From an uncultured archaeon (GTDB lineage: Archaea > Thermoproteota > Bathyarchaeia > Bathyarchaeales > Bathycorpusculaceae), in contig CALJDG010000024.1 of the NCBI GenBank assembly GCA_938023865.1, positions 20,527 through 84,526 on the forward strand: DNA of 64,000 nucleotides, read 5' to 3'. The position numbers were made by a program, and so were the translations under genes. The notes beneath the pieces are model-generated. The model searched no databases, was not told the origin of the DNA, and was given only the letters and a program-made list of their open reading frames with translations. Within the stretch, counting starts at the first letter, position 1. Each line of letters opens with the position of its first letter. Positions 1-8,483 of this stretch are shown in pieces.

Positions 1-93
1 TGTTCCGGCGGCTATTCCGAAAATGTTGAAGGCGTAGGCCGCCACTGACTGCTTTAAAGTTTCGGCGAATCGCGGTTTAACCTTCAAGGCCAT
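1..93 (-). CDS. N-terminal fragment of a probable membrane protein (runs off left edge)
   Basis: Only the first 31 codons are inside the window. The ATG at 91-93 is preceded by a good Shine-Dalgarno match (GGAGGG on the minus strand, about 102-107), which supports this start. The peptide begins with a basic stretch (MALKVKPRFAETLK) and turns hydrophobic from about residue 17 (VAAYAFNIFGIAAGT), as in a cytoplasmic tail leading into a first membrane helix. Polysaccharide flippases and other multi-spanning transporters start this way, but the fragment is too short to name a family. Confidence 0.55.
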   Translation of the reverse strand, partial: MALKVKPRFAETLKQSVAAYAFNIFGIAAGT

Positions 94-107
94 AAGCTAA
101 CCCTCCT

Positions 108-502
108 CAAAAAGCTTGCATAAACTCAGTGGAAAAGTACGAACAGGGTAAAAGGAGACTGTAGATGAAAACGCTGTCCTATAAGCGAATTGTTTTAGGT
201 AGAAGTTTTGATGGGCATAGCTGGGCAGCTGTGAATTCGCGTTCTGTTCTTTTTGTATGCTGTTGGCTAGCATCATCGTTTTCGCCTTCTCGGCTTTCCC
301 CGTTGTTCTCCATCCATAGGCACTCCTTCAAAGCGGCTTTTTCCAGCGTGCCCTCAAACTCCACCTTTTATATCGCTCCCAAACCTCTTACAATTGGTGA
401 GCAACTCCCTTAATTATTTTTCCGACAAATCCAAAATCCATACCCAAAATTCATAACTGTTTTAATTAGCAAGCCTCTAAATTCGCAGTGCAGCGGTGAA
501 AA
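108..502. other. Intergenic stretch without a convincing gene
   Basis: I see no well-supported gene here. A 61-codon GTG-initiated frame on the minus strand (179-364) has a hydrophilic, acidic translation but no ribosome binding site. The TATA-like GATATAAAA at 366-374 lies so close to its GTG that transcription would start inside the frame. The plus-strand frame at 165-413 overlaps it, has a mixed composition and is probably a shadow. The rest is AT-rich upstream sequence for the gene at 503. Confidence 0.4.
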
Positions 503-688
503 GTGTTGTATGCCATCTGGGTAAAAATTGATGAAACACTACCATGGATTGAACTCAGCGGAAAATATCAAACCGAAAAAGAAGCTAGAAAAATGGCGAA
601 GGAGCTTTTAAGCAAAATAAGGATAAGAATCGTTAAAGTTGAGAAAGAGCGAAGACAAATGAAGGCCGTGGTGACTGTAAAGCGGTAA
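503..688 (+). CDS. Small conserved-looking hypothetical protein, 61 aa
   Basis: I do not recognise a named family. The 61-residue product reads like a compact folded protein. It has an N-terminal strand (YAIWVKIDETLPWIEL), a charged helix rich in Glu and Lys (TEKEARKMAKELLSKI), then two short strands (IRIVKV and KAVVTVKR). There is no signal peptide, Cys pair or membrane segment. GTG at 503 and TTG at 506 are both possible starts. It stands alone, tail to tail with the HTH gene at 714. Confidence 0.5.
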   Translation: MLYAIWVKIDETLPWIELSGKYQTEKEARKMAKELLSKIRIRIVKVEKERRQMKAVVTVKR

Positions 689-713
689 ATGAGGCTTAAC
701 CCTTAGAAACTTT

Positions 714-1100
714 TTATGAAGGATAGCATGTAGTACACTTGCACTCTTTGAGAGTTGGCAAGTCTTCTTCGTGAAGTTTGCATATAACCTTTTCATATCT
801 TAAAGTAGCGCATATTTCGCAAAGTTTTTCTATAACGTTTTCTGGTGTTGTATCTTCTCTGGCAAGAGTTTCAGCCAGCTTTGATATCATTCTCATGGCT
901 TCTTTAGATTGGGCTATTTCCTCTGCAAGCGTTTTTCCTCTTTCGCCCTTAAAATATTGGGTTATAGCTGCTGGAGTTAGCTCCATTTTGTTGGACGCCC
1001 TGATTTTTCGCATGTTATGCTTTTCCACAAGCTCTTTTGTTACCAGCGCCCTTATTGCTGGAAGGAGATATTTGACTACAACTACGCATGGTGGTTTCAA
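714..1100 (-). CDS. Cys-rich HTH transcriptional regulator (paralog of the gene at 24041)
   Basis: This 128-aa protein has a helix-turn-helix in its N-terminal half (about residues 15-55, including LTPAAITQYFKGERG, typical of the recognition helix in XRE-like archaeal regulators). A helical middle follows, then a Cys/His C-terminus: CEIC, a CxxH, and CKCTTC. The cysteines suggest metal or Fe-S binding and a redox- or metal-responsive regulator; that is inference. It is divergent from the cysteine-biosynthesis fusion at 1174, with two palindromic sites between them. A TATA-like sequence about 30 bp upstream gives a nearly leaderless transcript. The 131-aa gene at 24041 shares length, layout and the Cys pattern. 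Confidence 0.8.
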   Translation of the reverse strand: MKPPCVVVVKYLLPAIRALVTKELVEKHNMRKIRASNKMELTPAAITQYFKGERGKTLAEEIAQSKEAMRMISKLAETLAREDTTPENVIEKLCEICATLRYEKVICKLHEEDLPTLKECKCTTCYPS

Positions 1101-1127
1101 ATGTTCCCCCGTTATTTTTGGCGTTAG

Positions 1128-1139
1128 GTTTATATATTT
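1128..1139. promoter_or_regulatory. Shared TATA element of the divergent 714/1174 promoter
   Basis: The sequence GTTTATATATTT lies about 30 bp before the start of the minus-strand regulator and about 35-45 bp before the ATG at 1174. Its near-palindromic AT core could serve either direction. The first operator begins at its right edge, so a bound regulator would compete with TBP or TFB. Confidence 0.6.
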
Positions 1140-1173
1140 TTAACGGTGTTAAATAAGGTTTAACGGTGTTAAA
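1139..1173. promoter_or_regulatory. Twin palindromic operator sites, 20 bp apart
   Basis: The 15-mer TTTAACGGTGTTAAA occurs at 1139-1153 and again, unchanged, at 1159-1173. Each copy is a dyad: TTTAAC and GTTAAA are exact reverse complements around a 3-bp GGT spacer. The 20-bp phasing is about two helical turns, so two dimers would sit on the same DNA face. The second copy ends against the ATG at 1174. The likely ligand is the HTH protein encoded at 714-1100, acting on itself and on the fusion gene. Confidence 0.8.
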
Positions 1174-2943
1174 ATGGCTGAAATACACCTAATCAAACTT
1201 GCAGAACTCCACGAGCACGAAGAAACAGACCCAGCACACTTGAAAGAGCTAACACAGCAAATAGCCGCGGACAAAATCCTAAAACACCCAATAGTCGTCG
1301 ATGAAAAGACAAACACTATGTTGGATGGAGAACATCGTTTCAACGCCCTTAAAAGCCTCGGATGCAAAAGAATCCCAGTAATCTATGTGGATTATAACTC
1401 TCCCAACATAGTGGTTCAAACGTGGAGAAACAATTACAATCTAACAAAAAAGGATGTTGTGGAAGCCGCTCTGTCAGGTAAGCGTTTTCCACCTAAAACA
1501 ACATACCACATGATAAAAAATAGTGAAACACTATCACATATATCGTCAATTGAAAAGAGGGTTGACATTCCTATTGAGGTGTTAAAAAGTGAACTTACGC
1601 TTGCTCCAATTAATAGTATAAAGGTTGCCATGAAAGTTGAACTCGCGGATGCGCTGCCGGCATACACGAAGTTCTTTAAAACGGGAATCGTTGACGATCC
1701 ATTAATAGTGGATAGAAAGACGGGTATCTTGCTTTATGGCTATGAGGCCTTTCAAGCTCTTGACCTGCTTTCCGCGGAAAAAGCGCCCACATTTAAGGCG
1801 AACTTAGAGGTTGTGGAAATTAAAACATCAAATCCAAATATGGGAAGCCTGTCTAAAGAGGATATTGTCCAAGCTGGAACTAAAGGGCCGAAACTCCCAC
1901 CTAAAAGTTTCACTATTCTTACAGAGCCTGTTAAAATAAGTGTCCCGCTGGAAAAATTGATAGTTAAGAAGAGGCAAAATCGTAGGGTGCTTAAAGTTTA
2001 CAGGAGCACTTTAGAACTGCTTCACGAGGGCTGGCCAACTCCCCTTGTGAAACTGAATTCCTTCTCTTCTGCGGCTCGAAGTGTCTGGGCTAAACTTGAG
2101 TGCTATAATCCCTTCAGCAATAGCGTCAAAGATAGAATAGGCTGGGCTATGATTAAAGAGGCCATAGAGAATGGAGAGCTTAAAACGGTTTTGTATGAGG
2201 CCACATCCACAAACACCGGCATAGCCTTAACCTCCATAGCCAACACCCTCGGTATAAAAACAAGGCTTTACATACCAAAAACCATACAGAAGGCAAGCGA
2301 CACCTACCTAGAAGTTCTCGGAGCAGAGGTCGTGCGGCTTCCAGTAGGCTTAACCGTTGAGGCAATAAGCCATGTAGAAAGGGAGGCAAAAGCTAACAAG
2401 GCAGCCCACCTAAACCAGTTCGAAAACGATGCCAACTTCAAGGCTCACCTGAAATATACAGCCAAGGAAATAGGCGAACAATTAAATAGCCTAGGCTTAA
2501 AGCCAACATGCATAATAGGGGGAATTGGCACATCCGGCCATATGAGCGCTATATCCCACTACTTTAAAACCAAATACGGAAATAGCGTAAAAATTGTAGG
2601 CGTCCAGCCAGCCCAAAACGAGGTTATCCCAGGTATTAGAAGGATAGAGACCGGCATGAAATGGTTCCATAACGCAGTTTTCGACAAGGTAGTAGACGTG
2701 AAGCAAGCAGAAGCCATTGAAGGCGCGATAAAAATAGCCAGAAATGAAGGTCTCCTAATAGGGCTAAGCTCCGGAGCCGTTGTCTACGCCTTCCAGAAAA
2801 TCGCCGAAGAGAAAGGCGTATACGTTCTCGTCTTCCCCGACAGTGGATACAAATACGGAGAACAATTCGAAAAATATTTGACAAGTGTTTCGCCGAAAAA
2901 CCAGAGGGGGCTACCCAAATTTAACAATTTTGGAGACAGCTAA
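1174..2943 (+). CDS. Fusion: tandem SerK-like (ParB/Srx fold) serine kinase domains + PLP cysteine synthase (O-phosphoserine sulfhydrylase-like)
   Basis: The 589-aa product joins two steps of archaeal cysteine synthesis. Residues 1-140 resemble the ParB/Srx-fold ADP-dependent free-serine kinase SerK, with the DGEHR signature at 51-55. Residues 141-265 look like a second, degenerate copy: YGYEAF replaces the signature, while the KxPPK segments (RFPPK near 104-108, KLPPK near 240-244) recur. Residues 285-570 are a fold-type II PLP enzyme with the Schiff-base lysine K319 in NSVKDR, NTG at 347-349 and the phosphate cradle GIGTSGH at 450-456. SerK makes O-phosphoserine and the PLP domain would convert it with sulfide to cysteine. 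Substrate assignment for the PLP domain rests on the fusion. Expression is probably controlled by the twin operators just upstream. Confidence 0.85.
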   Translation: MAEIHLIKLAELHEHEETDPAHLKELTQQIAADKILKHPIVVDEKTNTMLDGEHRFNALKSLGCKRIPVIYVDYNSPNIVVQTWRNNYNLTKKDVVEAALSGKRFPPKTTYHMIKNSETLSHISSIEKRVDIPIEVLKSELTLAPINSIKVAMKVELADALPAYTKFFKTGIVDDPLIVDRKTGILLYGYEAFQALDLLSAEKAPTFKANLEVVEIKTSNPNMGSLSKEDIVQAGTKGPKLPPKSFTILTEPVKISVPLEKLIVKKRQNRRVLKVYRSTLELLHEGWPTPLVKLNSFSSAARSVWAKLECYNPFSNSVKDRIGWAMIKEAIENGELKTVLYEATSTNTGIALTSIANTLGIKTRLYIPKTIQKASDTYLEVLGAEVVRLPVGLTVEAISHVEREAKANKAAHLNQFENDANFKAHLKYTAKEIGEQLNSLGLKPTCIIGGIGTSGHMSAISHYFKTKYGNSVKIVGVQPAQNEVIPGIRRIETGMKWFHNAVFDKVVDVKQAEAIEGAIKIARNEGLLIGLSSGAVVYAFQKIAEEKGVYVLVFPDSGYKYGEQFEKYLTSVSPKNQRGLPKFNNFGDS

Positions 2944-3050
2944 ATTGACTTTGAAAGCAAATGAGAAGTTTCCCCTTTTTGGTTTTAGTCAATTCAAATA
3001 ACCTACACCGCTGAGGGAATGAATAACAAACATCTTAAAATGATATGTTT

Positions 3051-3138
3051 TGGCGCCGGGAGTGGGATTTGAACCCACGCGGCCCCGAAGGGCCACAGGC
3101 TCTCAAGGCCTGCGCGTTATCCACTCCGCCATCCCGGC
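3051..3138 (-). tRNA. tRNA-Ser (UGA anticodon), CCA encoded
   Basis: On the minus strand the acceptor arm GCCGGGA pairs with TCCCGGC. The anticodon loop CTTGAGA gives anticodon UGA. A long variable arm (GGCCC/GGGCC) marks a class II tRNA, as expected for serine. The T-loop GTTCAAATC is canonical. G is the discriminator base at 3054 and the CCA is encoded at 3051-3053. No intron is seen. Confidence 0.95.
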
Positions 3139-3245
3139 AACAACCGCTATTTCACCTAAACCATTTTAAGCCTTAAATCTTTATCCAATCATTAAGAAAC
3201 GAATCAGCTATATATCGGGAATGCGAGTAGACTATTCCGGCAGAT

Positions 3246-3320
3246 GGGCCGGTAGTCTAGCTCGGTTAGGACATCCGCTTGACGTGCGGAAGGTCACCGG
3301 TTCAAATCCGGTCCGGCCCA
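3246..3320 (+). tRNA. tRNA-Val (GAC anticodon)
   Basis: The cloverleaf is complete. GGGCCGG pairs with CCGGCCC, the anticodon stem TCCGC/GCGGA encloses loop TTGACGT (anticodon GAC), and the T-loop is GTTCAAATC. The discriminator base is A at 3320 and CCA is not encoded. A TATA-like AGCTATATATC at about 3207-3217 lies at the right distance upstream, and a T-run (CTCTTTTATC) follows as terminator. It is divergent from the tRNA-Ser gene. Confidence 0.95.
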
Positions 3321-3405
3321 CTCTTTTATCATGATGTTTTAAACTTTTTTATAGATGCATTAGCCCATTAACGGTTAGGGTGAAGTTTCGTTTGGGGGCT
3401 ATCTT

Positions 3406-4767
3406 ATGAGTTTGTTTGGTACCTCTGGCTTAAGGGGCTTGGTCAATGCTGACTTGACTCCAGCCTTAGCTGTTAAAGTTGGGATGGCCTTAGGAACTTT
3501 CATTAGGGGTGGTAAAGTTTTTGTGGCGAGGGATACGAGAACTTCTGGTTTAATGATTGAGAACGCTTTAGTTTCTGGTTTGATGGCTTCCGGATTAGAA
3601 GTTTATTGTTTAGGCGTTTTGCCCACTCCAGTTTTGGCATATTTGACTGGGAAACTCGGCGCCGACGCTGGATTGATGATTACAGCTTCTCATAACCCAC
3701 CTCAATATAATGGGATAAAAATTTTTGACAAGAATGGCATGGCATACGATAAAAAACGTCAGGATAAGCTTGAAGGAATTATTGAAGGTGGAGATTTTAG
3801 TCTAGCGGGCTGGGGAGATCTGGGCGGGGTTGAGTATGGCGATGAAAGCCAATTGTATGTGAATATGGTGTTGGAAAGCTTAAGGCTTGATAGGAAGTGG
3901 CATGTTGTGATTGACACGGGTTGTGGGGCTACCAGTTACATCGCACCGGAAATTTTTAAGAGGCTGGGATGCAAGGTTAAGGCCGTAAACTCTCAGCCTG
4001 ACGGTTTCTTTCCAGGCAGAAGCCCTGAGCCAACTGCTGAATCTCTAGCACACTTAGCGAATATTGTTAAAAAGCTTGGGGCTGAAGTTGGAATAGCCTA
4101 TGATGGAGACGGAGATAGAGTTGCTTTCATAGACGAAATGGGCAACTTTGTGGACTTTGATAGAATTTTGTCGGCGTATGCGGCTTTCGTCTTGAAGAGT
4201 TGTGAAGGTGGAACTGTTGTTACAAATGTTGAAGCCTCCATGTGTTTCGAGAAGACGGTTAAGCCAAAAGATGGAAAAGTCATTAGAACAAATGTTGGAG
4301 ATGTTTACATCGCAGAAGCTGTGAAAAAGTTTGGGGCAGTTTTTGGCGGCGAACCATGTGGCGCATGGATACATCCAAAATATCATCATTGCCCGGACGG
4401 AATTCTTTCCTCAGCACTTCTTTTGAAAGCTTTGGAAGATGAAGGTAAAAGCCTTTCAGAATTTGTTGCCAATGTTCCAGCATATCACATCATCAGAAAG
4501 AACATTCATTGTAAAAACGAGGCGAAGCCTGCGATGCTTAGAAGATTGGGCATTCTTTTGAAAAAATCTTTTCCAGACTATAGGCAGATTTTAACGATTG
4601 ATGGTGTTCGCTTATCCCTTAAGGATGGATGGATTTTGGTTAGGGCTTCAGGCACAGAACCCCTTATACGATTGACGGTGGAGGGCGAATCTTTAAAGAC
4701 TGCTGAAGCAATAATGGATAAAGCTTCAGCTACTATTAAAAGGGCTTTGGAGGATTTGGAAAAGTGA
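3406..4767 (+). CDS. glmM: Phosphohexomutase, phosphoglucosamine mutase-like (GlmM/ManB family)
   Basis: This 453-aa alpha-D-phosphohexomutase interconverts hexose 6- and 1-phosphates. The phospho-serine loop is TASHNP with S95, the Mg2+ loop is DGDGDR at 233-238, the sugar-binding loop is GGEPCGAW near 317-324, and the C-terminal phosphate loop is RASGTEP near 412-418. The length matches the family. Its last codons overlap by 4 nt the start of a sugar-1-phosphate nucleotidyltransferase, so the pair probably makes UDP-GlcNAc or a similar activated sugar, which favours phosphoglucosamine as the substrate. Phosphoglucomutase or phosphomannomutase activity cannot be excluded from sequence alone. 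Confidence 0.88.
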   Translation: MSLFGTSGLRGLVNADLTPALAVKVGMALGTFIRGGKVFVARDTRTSGLMIENALVSGLMASGLEVYCLGVLPTPVLAYLTGKLGADAGLMITASHNPPQYNGIKIFDKNGMAYDKKRQDKLEGIIEGGDFSLAGWGDLGGVEYGDESQLYVNMVLESLRLDRKWHVVIDTGCGATSYIAPEIFKRLGCKVKAVNSQPDGFFPGRSPEPTAESLAHLANIVKKLGAEVGIAYDGDGDRVAFIDEMGNFVDFDRILSAYAAFVLKSCEGGTVVTNVEASMCFEKTVKPKDGKVIRTNVGDVYIAEAVKKFGAVFGGEPCGAWIHPKYHHCPDGILSSALLLKALEDEGKSLSEFVANVPAYHIIRKNIHCKNEAKPAMLRRLGILLKKSFPDYRQILTIDGVRLSLKDGWILVRASGTEPLIRLTVEGESLKTAEAIMDKASATIKRALEDLEK

Positions 4768-6041
4768 AGGCTGTTGTTCTTGCAGCAGGTGAAGGTGTGA
4801 GGCTTCAGCCCATCACTTTAACTCGTCCAAAACACCTAGTAAGTGTTGGAGGAAAACCGGTTCTTGATCACTGTTTAAACGCCATCAAGGCTTGTGGGAT
4901 AAGCGAAATAGTAATAGTCGTGCATTATATGGCTGAAGCCATCCGCAAGCATTTTGGCTCCGGAGAGGATTTTGGACTGAAAATTGAATATGCCCATCAA
5001 CAAGGTGTCTTTGGAACAGGGAATGCTGTAAGCGTTGCTGAGCCATACGTTGACGGAGATTTTTTGTTAGTCTATGGTGATTTACTTTTTACGGCTGACG
5101 CTTTGAAAAAAGTCTTAGATACGCATAACCGGAAGAAGCCTTCGGCAACACTGTCAGTTGTGCATGTTGAATGCCCAGAGGATTACGGTATAGTGGAGCT
5201 CAAAGATAATGGGGAGGTGAAACGCATAGTTGAAAAGCCTCGCCGAGAAGAAGCGCCCACAAACTTGGCTAATGCCGGACTATACGTTTTTTCTCCCGAA
5301 ATTTTTGAAAAGGTGAAGAGGATTTCGGCCTCTTCAAGAGGCGAGTTAGAAATTACAGACGCTATCGGACTTCTAATTGAGGAAGAAAAGCCCGTTTTTG
5401 CTATTGAAATCCAAAAAGATAATTGGTTTGACATTGGAAGACCTTGGGATCTACTGGAGGCTAACCGCTGGGTGCTTATACGGATGAAACACATCGTATT
5501 AGGAAATGTTGAAGAGGGCGCCCACATAACTGGACCAGTGAGCGTTGCCGAAACCGCCCGCATACGCTCAGGAACCTACATTGAAGGACCAGCTTACATA
5601 GGCGAAAACAGTGATGTGGGGCCTAACTGCTACATACGCCCATGCACAAGCATAGGCAGAGATGTGCGGATAGGAAATGCCTGCGAAATAAAGAATAGCA
5701 TAATTATGGATGGAGTGCACATTGGACACTTGTCCTATGTTGGCGACAGCATAATTGGCGAAAACTGCAACTTGGGCGCTGGAACAATAACAGCAAACTA
5801 CCGCCTCGACGCTGGAACAATAAAAATGATGGTCAAGGAAAAGCTTGTGGACACTGGAAGAACAAAATTGGGTGCAGTTTTAGGGGACAACGTTAAAACA
5901 GGGATAAACGCACTCCTAATGCCGGGCATAAAAGTTGGAAACGACTGTTGGATAGGACCAAACGTTATAGTTTACCGTGACTTACCACCCAACACAGCCG
6001 TATTTATAAAGCAAAGCTTAGAAGAGAAGAAAATGAGCTAA
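4764..6041 (+). CDS. Bifunctional sugar-1-phosphate nucleotidyltransferase / left-handed beta-helix acyltransferase (GlmU-like)
   Basis: The 425-aa protein starts with GTG inside the stop of the mutase gene. Residues 1-235 form the nucleotidyltransferase with the loop LAAGEGVRLQPIT near 6-18, followed by RPKHLV and the metal-binding YGDLLF. Residues 250-415 form a left-handed beta-helix with hexapeptide repeats (IGENSDVGPNCYI, IGENCNLGAGTIT), as in bifunctional archaeal GlmU-like enzymes. Such enzymes acetylate GlcN-1-P and transfer UMP to form UDP-GlcNAc, feeding glycan and N-glycosylation precursors. Exact sugar and nucleotide specificity is not visible. Confidence 0.87.
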   Translation: MKAVVLAAGEGVRLQPITLTRPKHLVSVGGKPVLDHCLNAIKACGISEIVIVVHYMAEAIRKHFGSGEDFGLKIEYAHQQGVFGTGNAVSVAEPYVDGDFLLVYGDLLFTADALKKVLDTHNRKKPSATLSVVHVECPEDYGIVELKDNGEVKRIVEKPRREEAPTNLANAGLYVFSPEIFEKVKRISASSRGELEITDAIGLLIEEEKPVFAIEIQKDNWFDIGRPWDLLEANRWVLIRMKHIVLGNVEEGAHITGPVSVAETARIRSGTYIEGPAYIGENSDVGPNCYIRPCTSIGRDVRIGNACEIKNSIIMDGVHIGHLSYVGDSIIGENCNLGAGTITANYRLDAGTIKMMVKEKLVDTGRTKLGAVLGDNVKTGINALLMPGIKVGNDCWIGPNVIVYRDLPPNTAVFIKQSLEEKKMS

Positions 6042-6052
6042 CTTGAAAAGTT

Positions 6053-7108
6053 TTAGCTGACCATTATTGCGGTTCCGCAGTATTCACACCGAACTGTTGT
6101 TTGTCCCTTATAGATTTCTTTTGTATAGGGTGCCCCACAGTGGGGACACCGGATAACTCGTATCGTTGGCGCTTCTTTCGGGGTTATCCCCCTTATCGTT
6201 GCTATGTCCCTGTCCGCTTCGCCTCCAATAATGTATTGAAAGAACCGCGTTATTACGTCGGCTTCCCAGTCCTTAACGTCGAATGGAGTTTCATCTAGCC
6301 TACATTCCGGCTTAAAACGGATGTAAACGCCTGTCCACGCTACCAATCCTACTCTTCCTTTCGAGATTTCTTGAAGTGCCCCTATGGGCTGTTCTATTAA
6401 CACTGTGCGTTCCATCTTCTTTTTAGTGGCGATGAAAAGCTTCTTTTCAAGGACGATCTCCTTCTTTCCCTCGAAAATAAACCTTTGATTTGTGAAATAC
6501 AGTGTTCCATCACACTTGTCCTTCGCCATAATCTTACCTTCAATGGCTAGTACTGGGCTTTCTTCAGGCTTTAGCGGGAAAGACGCGAAAGAGAAAAGCT
6601 CCGTAGTTTTTTCGGCTATTTTAAGGTCTCTGTCTATGGCGTCTATGCTTCCCAAAAATTCGCCGAGGGAAACGTTAATCTTGGCTGTTTCAGCGGCAAC
6701 TCGCGCCCTTAAAGTTGAGGCTTCTGCTGAAAGACGCCCCACTGAAGCCCAACCGAAAACTGCACCGCCGAAACTTGTTCCAGCCTTTAACCTCTGAACT
6801 TCAGATTGGAGCGCGCGAATCTGACCTGTTAAGGGTTGAACGTTGCTGTAAAAGTCTTGCTTAATTGTTGGGGAAACCTCCATCCACTTTTTGGTCAGAA
6901 GCTCTATGCTTTTTTCAAGATGCCCCATGGCGGCGTAGCCACGTCCACGAACAGTTGTAAGCCTACTCGGAAGGGAAGCCATAGCCCCGTCAATGCGGGC
7001 AAATTTACTTTCTACATCGCTTATCGCTGCTAAGGCACTTGAGAGGTCAGACTCTATAGACCTAAGCCTCGAGTATAGGGCTTCCCTCTCCCTATCAACT
7101 TGTGCCAT
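6053..7108 (-). CDS. Coiled-coil protein with GRAM/PH-like domain and C-terminal zinc ribbon
   Basis: I place the start at the ATG at 7106-7108 (MAQVDRER), because the in-frame extension to 7213 overlaps the divergent promoter and has no coherent coding pattern. The 351-aa product opens with a long heptad-like helical region. A compact beta domain follows, with the phrase CDGTLYFTNQRFIFEG, typical of GRAM/PH-like domains. It ends with a zinc ribbon, CPHCGAPY then CEYCGTA. There is no signal peptide. A cytoplasmic scaffold or membrane-associated adaptor is plausible; no function is known to me. It ends tail to tail with the GlmU-like gene. Confidence 0.7.
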   Translation of the reverse strand: MAQVDREREALYSRLRSIESDLSSALAAISDVESKFARIDGAMASLPSRLTTVRGRGYAAMGHLEKSIELLTKKWMEVSPTIKQDFYSNVQPLTGQIRALQSEVQRLKAGTSFGGAVFGWASVGRLSAEASTLRARVAAETAKINVSLGEFLGSIDAIDRDLKIAEKTTELFSFASFPLKPEESPVLAIEGKIMAKDKCDGTLYFTNQRFIFEGKKEIVLEKKLFIATKKKMERTVLIEQPIGALQEISKGRVGLVAWTGVYIRFKPECRLDETPFDVKDWEADVITRFFQYIIGGEADRDIATIRGITPKEAPTIRVIRCPHCGAPYTKEIYKGQTTVRCEYCGTAIMVS

Positions 7109-7212
7109 CCCACTCGCCAAAACTATTTTGGCTGTATAACCTAATAATGCTTGTGTGAAGTTAAACCCTAAAATACGTGTTCTCATAACGTGTACGTAGA
7201 GGAGGATAAGCA

Positions 7213-7635
7213 TTGTCAGTGGCTCAGAGAAGGTTCTTTACGGAGGTTTCGGCTCTCATGGACAAAACCGTAATTGTCACAACAACAAGCGGTAAAACAT
7301 ATAACGGAACATTGATAGGAATTAATCCGGACAATTTAAGTTTGTGCTTAGCGGATGCGAAAGATGAAGAGGGTAAAAAGCTTCATAGAGTTTTCTTGAA
7401 CGGTAATGTTGTCGCCCAAATTTTAAGTGTTGAAAAGCCCTTCGACTTGAAGGCTTTGGCTGAACGCCTCGAAAGAGTTTTCCCAACAATGGTTAAGCTT
7501 TATGAAGATAAAGGTTTCATCTGGGTTATGGATAAGGTTAAGGTTACGGAGAAGGGCGTTATTGAAGGTTCAGGTCCGGCTGCTGAAAGGGTACAAAGAG
7601 TTTACGAGCAGTTTATTAGCGAAACCAAGGGCTAG
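7213..7635 (+). CDS. Sm-like archaeal protein with C-terminal extension (SmAP3-like)
   Basis: Residues 10-75 carry the Sm fold. Sm1 is visible as KTVIVTTTSGKTYNGTLIGINPDNLSLCL and Sm2 as RVFLNGNVVAQIL. The remaining ~65 residues form an alpha/beta extension like that of two-domain SmAP3 proteins, which assemble into rings and bind RNA. The gene starts with TTG at 7213; GTG two codons downstream is also possible. It is divergent from the coiled-coil gene and overlaps the PAC2 gene tail to tail by 4 nt. Confidence 0.88.
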   Translation: MSVAQRRFFTEVSALMDKTVIVTTTSGKTYNGTLIGINPDNLSLCLADAKDEEGKKLHRVFLNGNVVAQILSVEKPFDLKALAERLERVFPTMVKLYEDKGFIWVMDKVKVTEKGVIEGSGPAAERVQRVYEQFISETKG

Positions 7636-8381
7636 ACAAACCAGCGGAATTGCTCTTCCCTTTTCTTTTCTTCCTTAACAGTTCTAACCCAACCGAAGGA
7701 TTCCAAAATTTTTGTTGTTTTCTCAGCTGCAATATCGAGCCTTGACAAGTCAACTTTTAGGTTTAAATACTCGTTTAAGGCGGAGAGGGCACGGCGAGCG
7801 GCATTTGCGTCTGGATAAGTGCCTAAAGTTTCCACCAAAAGCGAGAAACCCTTAAAGCCTTTGAGGCTTCCAAGCCCCACTAGTATGCCAGCCACTCCGA
7901 AAATGTTTCCAACCATTATTTTTGCACCTAAGCTTAAAGCTTCCTTTAGAGTTTCCGGATCAGAAGCGGCGCAGTAGATTTCAGGTGTTTCCTTGACCTC
8001 TTCCTGTTTGAATCCTCCAATAGTTATTAAGAAGCGACATCCAAGCTCTTCGGCAATGTCGAGAACCTTCCCGCAAAGCTCATATTGCCCAAAAGTCGTT
8101 AGGGCTTGAGTGTTACCATACCAAATAATAAGATCTCGCTCCTCTTCTTCGCCCTTATAATAATATAACTCATTTATCGGGGCGCGGGTACTCCCCGTTT
8201 CTGTTGTTACAGCTAGGTCTTGAAATGATGCTGAAAGAATTTTTGCGAAGCGTTTCGCTTCCAGCTCATGGATTAAATGCAATCCCGCTATATTGGCTAC
8301 GAAGCCTATTCCCGGCAACCCCTCAATTAGAACAGGCTTCTCAAGCTTTGGCTTCTCTTCGATCTGAACAGTTAAAGCCAT
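7632..8381 (-). CDS. PAC2-family protein, proteasome assembly chaperone-like
   Basis: The 249-aa protein has the PAC2 hallmark EGLPGIGFVANIAG at about residues 19-32 and the family's repeated glycine-rich turns (GNIFGVAGILVGLG). The fold is related to purine nucleoside phosphorylase. Archaeal PAC2 homologs such as PbaB bind or help assemble proteasome-related complexes; for this member that is inference. The last ~45 residues form a charged helix ending in RWFV, a tail that in some assembly factors docks to ring complexes. Confidence 0.82.
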   Translation of the reverse strand: MALTVQIEEKPKLEKPVLIEGLPGIGFVANIAGLHLIHELEAKRFAKILSASFQDLAVTTETGSTRAPINELYYYKGEEEERDLIIWYGNTQALTTFGQYELCGKVLDIAEELGCRFLITIGGFKQEEVKETPEIYCAASDPETLKEALSLGAKIMVGNIFGVAGILVGLGSLKGFKGFSLLVETLGTYPDANAARRALSALNEYLNLKVDLSRLDIAAEKTTKILESFGWVRTVKEEKKREEQFRWFV

Positions 8382-8483
8382 TAAATGTATTCCCTCTGCA
8401 CATAATAAAAACGGGCTGTTGTAATATAAGTTTACGGCTCTATATTTTTAAGCATGTTTAGCGGATTTTGTTTAGATTCCATA

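Noticed and set aside
165..413. 82-codon plus-strand frame near the left edge
   Set aside because: It overlaps another weak frame, has no ribosome site and a low-complexity Ser/Phe/Leu translation typical of antisense sequence.
7109..7213. N-terminal extension of the coiled-coil/zinc-ribbon protein
   Set aside because: It covers the divergent promoter region of the Lsm gene and shows no coherent protein pattern; the ATG at 7108 starts the coiled coil directly.
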